From the NCBI RefSeq assembly GCF_001039355.2, contig NW_019775635.1, forward strand, positions 1,277,177 through 1,341,176: DNA of 64,000 nucleotides, written 5' to 3'. The notes below the pieces were generated by a model. It did no database searches. It had not been told where the DNA came from and saw nothing but the letters and a program-made list of their open reading frames with translations. This DNA is from Lingula anatina. Taxonomy: Eukaryota > Brachiopoda > Lingulata > Lingulida > Lingulidae. Within the stretch, counting starts at the first letter, position 1. Each line of letters starts with the position of its first letter. A program made the position numbers and the translations under genes. This document shows, piece after piece, positions 12,640 through 24,000 of this stretch.

Positions 12640-13647
12640 GAGGCAAAAAAAAAAGTCAAAATTACCAAGAAGTCTTTATAAAATATTCATACATCAACAT
12701 ATTTACACATTAATGAAACTCGCGCTAAATAATCAGGTTTTAGTGCAAGTAAAAACAACAAGGACATGTTTAAAATGTTATTGCCTTCAGTTCTTTTATT
12801 TTACTTGTTCAAAATAGGAAGGGCAGACGAAGTATCTGTACCATGTACAGTGGTCTTCACCCATCAACATGGCAAATAATTGATTAATTATTGCAAAAAC
12901 ACAGAAAATGCCAGTGATAAATACTTGATAGTAAATGTTGTAACTTTATAAAAGAGCATCCTTCCAGTAATAGACTGCATTAATTACACAGTCATAACTG
13001 AAGTTGTAAAAAATGTCAAGTACTCCATCAAAATGTATACCTCTCTTCACAATATATTATTTACTATATATATTGTGGAGAACAAACGACTGGAATGTGC
13101 TGCACTCATTGAAAAAATAAACCGTCTTACACCAAGCTGATTTTATCTAACTGGACACTAATCTACAACGTGATTTAACCTTTTCACTTTTATCAAATAT
13201 AACAGATTTCTAGTGCTTTGACACTGTGACATTGGAAAATACTTTCATGAAGTTTTCAGGAAGGAAGTTTTTATATTGAGAAGAAAACCATAATTCTTCT
13301 CAATGGCCTCTAACAAAAGAATCATTGGTTAATTAATTTGTTCATATAGACCTGGAAGAGGCCCAAGAGAAACCTGGTGTTTTGGCAACTTACGTCTACA
13401 CATACATACATACACTTCACAATCATTGGCTCTAGCTATAGAACACCAGTTATCACATCATTACTATCCATGGATACTACCATCATCATCACCATTATTA
13501 TCCATGGATATCACAATCATTATCATCATCATCATTCTTGAATACCATTCTCATTATGGATGTTAACCACAATAGAAACATATTTTAATCCCACAAAAGG
13601 AGTCCTTGCCAAATGTTGTTGTTTTAGAACTTCCCAAATTTTGATGT
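11607..13647. other. Intergenic region upstream of GPCR 2 and downstream of ZDHHC6
   Basis: About 2 kb without a supportable gene. It holds a 29-bp poly-A tract near 12609-12637, a (CAT/ATC)n-rich stretch near 13440-13545, and the probable ZDHHC6 3'UTR directly below 13648. The short ORFs here have no motif and no splice context. Confidence 0.6.
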
Positions 13648-16600
13648 TTAGTCATATTTCTTGTCATTCTTGGGGCTATCGTGGTTTTTGGTCAGGTAGA
13701 TTCCATCCTGAGGGTCGTGTCGTGCACATCTCTTTGGGAACCAGCCCCGGACACGGTTCTTTCCTGTAAAAAATGAAATATATAACATGGACCAGTCCAT
13801 TTTCTAAAATTAAAGTCCCAAGCTTCATGATTTACTGGGCTTCTCTACTTTTACATGACTTAACGTCTAAGACTCCGTTTACATGGAAAGTCTATTTCCT
13901 AAAAATCTATTTTCTATTTGCGGTATCTTGTGATCACTCAGAGCGCAGCCAAGAATTAATTACAGCTTTGGAAGTAACTGGCTCGCGCTGCCAGTAATTA
14001 CGCCGCGGGGTATTCAGGGCACAGACCATGATTACAAGATACCGCAAATAGAAAAATAGATTTTTAGAAAATAGACTTTCCATGTGAACGCAGCCTTACT
14101 CAAAACCCTCCCTTTCACCTGAAATTTAAAGCCAATCCTCTTTTTAATAAAAGTTCAATTAAAAGCAAAAAGAAAATCCTTACAACTTTTGTATAAATAT
14201 TTCTTACCTTTGGCTTCTTCATCAGAGAGCAATTTATCTCCATACATCCAGTGTCTGGAATATAGAATTTTATATATATATATACATATATATATTTATA
14301 ACATATCTACACAAAGAGTACAATATGTTGTCCAATGTTAGTTATTTAACATCTATATAAGTGAACAGCAGAGATGTCTTCATTATTTGCTGATATTTCA
14401 ACTTTATTCCAGTCTCTCCAAAACCATGACAAAATATAAATATATCATCAAGTTGCCTTTTTTTAAACTAATCTTCAAGCCATTAATGCACCACTAGACT
14501 TTACTCATAGTTATATAAGTGTGTCGTTTTTGTGTCCTTACTTTCTCCATCGAGTTACTGAGATTTTGTCTCCTATCCTCACTGGAATTCTTGGCTCATC
14601 TGAGCAGGGAGGACTACAGCACACGCGACAGCCCTTAGAGATGGGAAAGATGGAACCAGCGTAGTCTTCCACGATCACGTACGGTAAAGCACGTTCACGT
14701 TTTTCTTCTTTCTGTTTGAGCTGCTCCACCTTCATCAATTAAATTGTTTTACATCAGTTGTTTTTAACATTAAACTTAAAAAAATTGACCTTCTTCAAAT
14801 GCCTCATTAGGTTATGCTATTTTTATTTGAAAATTAAGAAGTCTGATCTCAATCTTAGTTTATTCAAGGAGTGAGCGAAAACATAAATATAAGTAAGACA
14901 GCTTTGCACCCATTGTATAACATACCGTAAGAGTGTACTGGTCGCAACCCTCTCTCACTTCCCACCATATTCCATCAGACACCGGAAACCCTGACCAACT
15001 AAACACCTGGAAAAAATTCTTTTTGCGACCTAAATCATAGGGGTATATAAACTCCCCTTCTTCTTCTTCATCTCGGTCTCTGTAATAAGCCTGCAAATGG
15101 ATGAAGAAATGGAAAGATTAATATGTGTTGATTGGTTTCTGTAGTGAATATTACATTTAAGCCATATGGTGCAAATAGCATTTTATTTAGCTACAGGGTT
15201 TTAGGTTATCACCACATGGAGGATTTCAATTTTGACTTTGATATTTGGAAACGTTTTTTGCTTCTATCTTTTGAAAGTATTATGTGGCATTGATAACCTC
15301 TGTTTTCTCTCCATACAGTTAAACTCTTACCTTATCTTTTATCCAGGTTTCTATACCAGTTTCATTTCTGAAAACACTTTTCATCTGGAAGGCAATAAAA
15401 CAAAACACAAAACACAATTTCTATCAATATGTGTTTCACCTTCATTGTTTCAATAAAATAAAGCATAGTATCCATTCCACTGAAAATATATACATGTAGA
15501 AATTAATGTCCTCAGGACATGCTTCCAGTACATTATCTATCAACTGTAGTTTACTTGTTGTCTTTGTTTCAGGGTTGCATGACTANTTTAAACAAAATAT
15601 TTTTCATAACACAAAACACAATTTCTATCAAAATGTGCTTCACCTTCATTGTTACAATAAAATAAAGTATAGTTTCCATTCCACTGAAAATATATACATG
15701 TAGAAATTAATGTCCTCAGGACATGCTTCCAGTACATTATTTATCAACTTTAGTCTACTTGTTGTCTTTGTTTCAGGGTCGCATGTCTATTATTGTAAAT
15801 TTAATACAAGAGTTTTCTTACTGCAATAAACTGTTACTTGCCTGCACCACAAACAACATGCCTACTGCTATGATGACACCTATTGCCAGTCCTATACCAA
15901 ACATACAGACTAGGAATCCCAGAACATCAAGTTCTACAAGGGGCTCTGTGCCATCCCCAAAATAGAGATAATAAGGCTGAAATGGGTTCAAAAATTCAAA
16001 TATGAACTCCACACTCAGATTAAATATAACATTTAATAGATATTTTCAAAATTAAAATGTAAATACAGAAATCTGTAATAATAATGGAGTTTTAAAATTA
16101 AGATAATTGTGCAAAGAAAGAATAAATATTCTTGCCAGCACATAATTTTTTCTCAATTTTATATCCCTTATAACACTGAAGCCCAAATTATTATTGAAGC
16201 CCAAATTATTATACACACACATCCAATATGGCCAGAAAAAAGACAATGTGAACTAGAAATTGAAAAATCAACATTTTGTTTCAACATAGTTTTTTGCAAA
16301 ACCCCCCACCCCACCCATATTTATCTCCTTACCCTATATACAGCTCTGTAGACAGAGGCTATCAGCACCACCGCGGCATGGAAGCAACCTACTGGGGCTA
16401 TGAACAGGAACTGGATAAAGCTGGCATGGTTATAATGACCACAGCAGGTGTTAATCCACGGACAGTGGTGATCCATCTTCATGACACACCTGAGTGGAAC
16501 ACATAGAAATGATCACTAATACATGGTTCCAAAAGACAATGGCACAACAGGACAAATAGTAAATGTCAGATCTAGTTTTAAAAAATTTAAACAGTAAAAT

Positions 16601-17729
16601 CTTTAATTTCAAGAAAACATTTCTTCAAAGAACTTTACAATACTTGCAAAATAACTCCTCTATGTTTGAGGGACAACATGTGACTTTGAAAAAATGAAAC
16701 CATTAAAATTCCAAATTATTTCAGTATATTCCTGCAATTATTTATCTCTACATGTAGTTCATTTTCTTTTAGCAAGATGTATATTGTTTACCTATTACAT
16801 TTTCTACAATGATGAGATCTTGGTGCTTTGTATCCTTCACATATTCTACAGTATTGCAAGTTTTTGAAGTCTTCTGGGTTGTCCTGGAAAAGTAGAGTCT
16901 ACAGTAAATTTATCATAATAACTTGAACAATATAATGACTATGGCCAAACTCTGGCAGACAGCATTTTTCTCTTTCCATGTATATTTACTTTAATGTTGT
17001 GTAACACAACTTAAAATCATTTAAGGAAATTATCTCAACATCCTGAGGTCTTGATTTCTTTAAGTCCATGAATGATTATATACAGTAATGTGCCAAACAG
17101 TTCGACCAAAATTAATTAATCAATTTCAAAGAAACATCATTTTGGTCAAGTTGATTAAAACACAGCAATAGAAACCTTTTAAAAAGTCGGATTCTTTGGG
17201 CCATATGCTAGAATGTACATCTTACCGTAAGTTCCTGTCAGCTCTACAACTTACTATCAATGCTGCACAAACAATATTACATTTTTGGCGGTGCATTTTT
17301 AGATTTGTTCTATCAGTACTTTACTGTTCCGTTCATTTCACAATGGTAATAATTAAACACAATTTTCTCTACAAGGTTGTGAAGTCAATCAGTTAAAACA
17401 GCTGTATGCATACTTACAGGTTTCCAACCTAGAGGCACAAATCCTGGTCCCTTCAGTGAGCCGCTGATCATATTATAAAGAACCAAGTATAACCAAAAGA
17501 GATAAACAGCGAGATGTATCGCCCCGCCTACAGTAAACGGCGGCCACCACATCAGTATACAATACAGCCCCGAGAGTGATATATGGAAAATGATATAAAG
17601 GGCTATCAAGGGCCCCCAGTGGACCAGTCTCATTAGACTTCCCTCGCTGGAGGCACGATGCCGAGGATCATACTTCATCGTCGGTGTCTCCAGTTTCACA
17701 GTTGTGAGCACATCAGCATCGGAAGACAT
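13648..17729 (-). CDS. ZDHHC6: Palmitoyltransferase ZDHHC6 homologue, complete
   Basis: Nine exons: 17729-17418, 16883-16792, 16489-16333, 15976-15842, 15384-15331, 15090-14926, 14729-14542, 14254-14208, 13763-13648. They total 1266 nt and 421 residues (human about 413). TM1 about 39-60 and TM2 about 70-88 are followed by GPGFVPLGWKP and the cysteine-rich domain (QYC, EGYKAPRSHHC, RKC) with active-site DHHC at 141-144. Two more TM segments follow (IQFLFIAPVGCFHAAVV; GIGLAIGVIIAVGMLFVV), then the ZDHHC6-type SH3-like tail (about 306-370). The C-terminus KKYD fits a KKxx ER-retrieval signal, as KKNR does in the vertebrate enzyme. It transfers palmitate to cysteines of ER proteins. Intron 4 has a GC donor (CAG then GCAAGT). 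The gene model crosses the assembly join at 15586, between exons 4 and 5. Confidence 0.95.
13871..14095. mobile_element. Foldback MITE with about 60-bp inverted repeats
   Basis: Left arm 13871-13934 begins GACTCCGTTTACATGGAAAG. The right arm 14033-14095 is its inverted copy, ending CTTTCCATGTGAACGCAGCC. The arms are about 90% matched around an about 100-bp unique loop. It lies in the last intron of ZDHHC6 and has no ORF. GRCTSCGTTYACATGG termini are common in animal MITEs; the superfamily is not assigned. Confidence 0.85.
15405..15793. repeat. Apparent direct duplication of about 180 bp across an N
   Basis: 15409-15585 is repeated with a few mismatches at 15612-15785, with one N (15586) and short unique sequence between. 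The left copy is identical to 27446-27625, while the right copy differs (for example AAAATG for AATATG). This looks like two haplotype contig ends placed side by side rather than a biological tandem duplication. Confidence 0.75.
15586..15586. other. Single-N assembly join
   Basis: One ambiguous base at the point where the segment ending 15585 meets sequence re-reading the same locus. See the findings on misplaced haplotypes. Confidence 0.9.
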
Positions 17730-18082
17730 TCTGTGCCGGTAGTTTTCACCACCAAGAAAACAGCTTTATCTTTATCCTCAACATTAAAATATCTTACATT
17801 ATTGCGTTATTAACACATATATAACTTGCTAAAGGAACCAAGAAATAAAGTCAGCAAATCCTGTTCAAATCAGTAATCCAAGTAGCCTTGACCTTGACGG
17901 GGAGACTAGTCTCGGTTCATTTCTCATAGTTAATATTTATGTACAACAACTAATATGATATTCTAGCACTTAGTTGGAAGTTACATGTTTATAAAATTTA
18001 TTGTCAAAGTTTTTGTGCAATAACATAATTAAAAATAGATTTTATTTGTGTTCCCGTCATGTTCAATCCCGCAGTGATCAAG
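17730..18082. promoter_or_regulatory. Bidirectional promoter between ZDHHC6 and ANAPC16 (haplotype 1)
   Basis: Only 353 bp separate the two divergent start codons. The arrangement is conserved in the second copy (29586-29938), and the sequence nearest ZDHHC6 is almost identical there. Shared head-to-head promoters are typical of such housekeeping pairs. No TATA element can be called with confidence, so the regulatory role is inferred from geometry. Confidence 0.6.
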
Positions 18083-21000
18083 ATGGCAGAAGGAGAAGTA
18101 CAAGACAACATTCGCAAGGCATTATTTCGTTCTCCTGCCGTAGACCAGGCACAATCATCAGGTATAATTCTCAAGATGACTGATCATCAATATATACTTG
18201 TGTCCATTATCCGTATGTTTTTATATGGTGTAGCGTATCTCTGCTATTTTGATGTTATATCTAGCCGGCTGCACTTACTCTTAAAATTATCGTTACTTAG
18301 ACCGCATTCACAACGAGTTGAGCCATGGCTTTACAAATCCTGGCACTAAATATGGCGGACGTACATAAAGGAAGACCGCCTAATCTTTTAATAGTCTCTC
18401 CGCCTCTCACACGCCTCCCCATCGTCCCTGCGGGGGTACAGTCATTAAATTTCGGCTCCATTGGGACTACACATGGTAGGTATATCAGAAAATTATAATA
18501 CTTATATCATCTGAAAGGTAATGCAAAAACCGAATGAAATCATTTGGAATTTTTTAAATATTCCTACAAGCAACAAAGATATTGAAGTTTTTTAACTGCA
18601 AAAATCCACCAAAAGTGTCCACACTTCTCAGCTCAAAACCTGTGCCCACTGACCAGCAGTGATCACTCAGGCGCAGCAGAGCACCGTGTGTGTCTTTGTG
18701 TGCTCAGCCTATTGTCTGGCTCACATAGCCTGTGACTAATCAGGGCAAAGCTATTTCCCTGTGGTAATTTTCACATCTAGGTTTCTTATTTATTTCATAT
18801 TGTATTATAATTCATTGTTCATCAAGTTTTATAAATTTATATTAATTTTATTTAATCTAACCAATAACTAAATTATTCATAATAATTACACCAAAATTTC
18901 ATGACAATTCATGTTAAATTTAAAATAATAAATTGAAAAAAGTTTGGTTAATGTTTTTATAAACAACAAAACTTAATGTACTGTTTACACATTTATTATT
19001 TGTAAGGTGCATAATGATAATATGAATAAATTCATATTGCAACATTTATTTCATAGTTTATCAGATGTCAAGCAAACTACAGCATTTCTTTCTTAAATTT
19101 AGGCTAAAAAATAATACCATTATCTTACTGTAATCAAATAACGAAAGTTTTCAATGATGAATTAACAAACTGGATAATTATTGTAAAAAAGATCTAAAAA
19201 AAATAGTGCAAGTCGTGCAAAAATTAGATAGATACTTCATATACTGTGATGTTGTTAAACTAACACAAAATTTTGCAAAAAGACTAGACAAATAACTAGA
19301 CACCAGAATTGTTAAACAGGTGTACAATCAAGAGAAAAATGACAAAATACCCAGCTGGTACTCAGCCACACAAAAAATGCTTGAAACTTGGAAAATTACG
19401 GACCAGTTTGGGAAGATGCCACTTACATTTCACGGCTATCCTGACTTATGTCAAGAAATATACAAGAAAGTCTCTTCTTCTCTAGTGCTAACATAAGAAT
19501 ATGAAGTGAAATACAGACATATTCACATATTGTAGATATAGTAAATTTAAAAAAAAGAAGAAAATGGAAGCCTAACTTAGACTAGACATATCACATGAAA
19601 TCAGTGGATATCAAGGTCACCCCTAACAATATCTACAATGACTTCTGGAATGAGCATGTAGTGGACCATTGTATCCACAGCAAGCAGAGTCAGTGGGAGT
19701 TGTTAGAGAATGGAAAACCCCAACTGCATGGTGCAGACAGGAGGAAGAGCAACTCTTGAGGATGTTTCTCCTGTAATAAATAAGATTCAAAGCTTCAGAA
19801 CACTTCAATTCAGTAGTATTTTTTATATTACAGTCACATTCAACACCTCAACAAAAAATAATAAATTAAAATTAAAAAAAATAATTAAAAAATATATATA
19901 ACTTTTAAATAATATAATTTAAAAACATGATTTCTAATTAAAAAGATTAATTACCTTGAAAAAAATGGACCTTTTTATTGACAGAAGAGTCAGTGGAAGT
20001 TGTTAAGAGAATGGAAAAACCCCAAATGGTGCAATTACAAAGAAGAGCAAATATTGTGGATGTTTCTCCTACCTATAATAAAAACGTTTTAATATTACAG
20101 CAAACTAAAATTCAAAAAGAAGTTAAGATAAAATTCAAAGTTAAACATTTAATAGATGCTACGTTTTTATAGATGATTGATGCAGATTGTTAGTTGCCTG
20201 CTAAAGCGTTTTTATTTTAACACTTTTCACTATTTTAATTGTGTCAATTTTAGGTCAGTTTATAGCATAGATTAATTTTCAGAGCCAAAACACTTGCATA
20301 GTGATGCTTTTAATAACTAATAATATCATTACAAAGAAAAAATAGTAAGAAAAAACATAATTTACATAATAAATATGGCGACCGCACACGCACATGGCAG
20401 GGATGGCCTCAGTGCACATCATGTAATATTGCGCATTAAATTAACTATACTTCGCAACCTTCAAATTTCATGATTTTTCTACATAATATAGCAAATTTCA
20501 TAAACTTTGCTGGATATAAATTTCAAAAAGATGATACCAGCACTTACCTGAAATTTTTTAGCATTTTGTAGAGGCAAAACTTAAAACAAGCAGAACCGAA
20601 ACTTGTCAAAGACTGCAACATGGGAAAATCACGTGACCGGTTTTTACTCTTTGATTTACAACTTATTTAGTTAATGGCTTGTATTAGTTTTTTTACGCGG
20701 CGCTGAAAGAGAGATTTAAAAAAAGGGGTTCCATAGGCGAACTGTCAGTAGGCCGACTTCACTTTTACACTTCACTGCCCGTGGATAGTTACGACTGTAG
20801 CGCCCCTAGCGGATTGTTATCTACCTACACATGGGGAGGCGTGTGAGAGGCGGAGAGATTATTAAAAGATTAGGCGGTTTTTCTTTCATGTACATCCGCC
20901 ATATTTAGTTCCAGGATTTGTAAAGCCTGGCTCAACTCGTTGTGAATGTGATCTTAGTCTCGCCTCACTCTCTTGCGCACACTTAAGCTGTATTCCCAGA

Positions 21001-24000
21001 GATTTTAGATCGATCTATCTCCGCGGGGAGTCTCACTAGATTTCTGTCAGATAATCTGGCTTAAATGTCCGTCCCGCCTACTACAAGCTGTAAGGGGGTA
21101 ATTAACTTTCGTATCGCCTGGCTGACAGCAATTTAGCGTGAACCCCCAGGGAGTTAGGTCGATCTAAAGTAGATCGATCTAATCTCTGGAAATGGGGTCT
21201 TAGTCTATGCAAATGTTTTATAGGGTTGTAGAATCCAGATATTGAGTTATAAGTTATTTTCATCAGTGCACAGAGACAACTTATCGCATCAAAACAAATA
21301 ACCACTCACATGACCGATTATTGGCAACAATAAATCAAAATATGGCACCAAGACTTCAATGAACCTGGCCTTGTCTTGTGATACATGGCATGCTCTCAAT
21401 TTTCATTAACTACCCGTAATAATCTTTTACTGGGATAGAGACTTACGTTGACTACAATCCTTGGACGATGTAAATAAAAAACGAGTCACTTGCGCACTTC
21501 GTTGGTTTTCGTTTTAATATAATTTAAATTATCATCACAAAAACTAATTGACAGGTTTCAATTTAAATTATCATCACAAAAACTAATTGACAGGTTTCAT
21601 AAGTGCCTGACACTGGCAACTGTCATAAGTTACACAGGCCTGCATGGCATTAATGTTCTTAATATTTAGGGTTTGTGTTTTTCAGCATTTATTTAAAACA
21701 TCATTTTCCTCAAATACGTCAAATTTCATTGCACTGTTTTCAAAACTTAAAGTTATTTTGAGCCACCCTACAGTATATACATCCTTTATCCTAAAGCTTT
21801 ATCCTAAAGCTCTCTCTGGCGTTATCTTTATTACAGGAGCGAATCTTATAAATTGAATAAGACAAGTTTTATTTTTTTGAAAAAACAACTCTGAAGTAGA
21901 TTATGTGGGACAAAGTGTAAGATTCACAAACACAATACATAAACCACACCTTGCTGAACTTGTGGCAGGTAAATGCAGTGAATTAATGTCGCCAAAAATA
22001 ATCTAATTCATCACCTCCTTATAAACCTTGCCTACTGCCAAACATCTAATTGGCACAGCTTTGAATGGCGCATAACCAGAATGGCAGTGATTATAGCAAG
22101 TGCGGAATTTTAAACACACATACTTTTAAGTTATAACACTGTTGTGACAATCCTCAGGAAAGGAGAAATCAAAAGTTGGTTAGTTGGAGAAAAATCCTGT
22201 TGACCCCAAAGAATTCATAAAGTCTGAGGGGGAAAATCTTACAAGCAGGCATGTTTTTAATAAAGCATTGGTCTGAATCATTAATAATATAATTCTAGCA
22301 AGTGTAAAATGTAGCATAACTGGACTGCATTTATTTTAGGTTAAATATCTAATAAGAGAGTAGTTAACAAGCAAACATTTTTTACCTTTTTCCCCTATAT
22401 GATCCCCATGCTTGATTTCACACTTCACTTTTTGTTCCATTTTATTATTTTTTTCTTACAGAATACTACTCAAGGGATGTATTTACTAGTATGTTAAAAA
22501 TGGCGTTTATCTTATAAGTGCAAGTCAATCACAAAATTACATTTATTTTGGAAAAAAATAGATAAATAAATCTCAATGCAGTCCTTTAATGTATCTTATC
22601 TAGTCGAACACACACCTTCCTAGGCAATGCTTATTAAGCTAATTTTTTTTTTAAAGGCACCATGTCAGTCATGTTAATTTTCCAGCATTCATTAATGCTA
22701 GTATTGCAGGGAACTATTTATGTTTATTTCTCTGGTCATGTTTTACACCGCAGTGAAACTTTTGTTTCAGGGCCATTTCTTTGACAAACATCTATCACAT
22801 TTTCAAACCCACATCTTTTCACCCATTTCAGAGCATTTTTAAAACTTGCAAGCTCATCATAAAAGTCTTTACCTTGAAAAGAAATTGTCTTTTTCAATTT
22901 GGTCAAAAAGTAGTCGTACAAGTGATAGTCAGCTTTACTCCATGCTTTGTGTTGTTGAATGATCCATGGGTCGTCTTCATTCTTAAATTCAGAAGTGTAC
23001 TTACCAGCATTTTGCTTTACATACAGCAGATCCTGTACCTTCCAGCATAACTTTCTACCAAGTAAAACCAAACTTTCGTCAAACAGCTCATTCACAACGA
23101 TGAAATCAAATTGATTATCTATGTAATCAATGTATTGTTTGATGAAGGTTTTGTTGCTTCTGATTTTCATGTCGTCATCTGGAAAGCCAAACTCGTACAT
23201 CATCCCATTTCTTATAAAGCTATTATAACTTCGGCGTGTGTACATATTCCAATATTTATACGGGTTATGGAAAAATGTTTGCAGACTATTCAAGGATGTT
23301 ATATTAAATTTGCTTTTCATTGACATAAAGTTAAAGGCACTCTTAAATTGAGAAAATGGTTCACGGACAATTCCTATGCGAAATGAATCCTTGGGCATCA
23401 TGGCGTTTAATACTTCAGCATCAAAAACCATGTGATGCATCATCATGTCATATGTTTTGTTAGGACTGTATAAAGCATCTGCAAAACTCGGCTTCCTTAC
23501 ATGAAGGAGCGGGTAGTTCATATCTTTACTCGGGTAAAAACTAGGTCTTCCTGGCAGTGGCTTTAAAACAGCCAACCCGTATTTTGCTGCTGCCCGTTCT
23601 AAGATTGAATAGACAGTGGTAGAACCGCATTTATGAACTTTCAAGAAAATAATATGTCTTTTTTGTTTACAATTGTCGTGAGAACATGTCCGTCCTGGGA
23701 CCCCATACGGTAAAGGAGCAGCAGAAGATGTGTCATCTGGAAATTGCCAAACACTGGCAAAATATGTTCCATCTGGAAGGTTGGTCCTTTGGTCGGTCCT
23801 ATCTATAAATAAGAAAATATTTCACAATGTCTACTCTTCAGTTCTGTTTAAAAACTTCAAGTTGGAGTATGTATGATGCTTCATGTGAAAATATGCACCA
23901 GGATCCTATCAGAGGTTGTTGATCAATACATATTTTTGTTGCTCAAAATGGTTGTTATACCCACTAGAATTTGGAGTTTGAATAATGGCATAGGGTTTAA

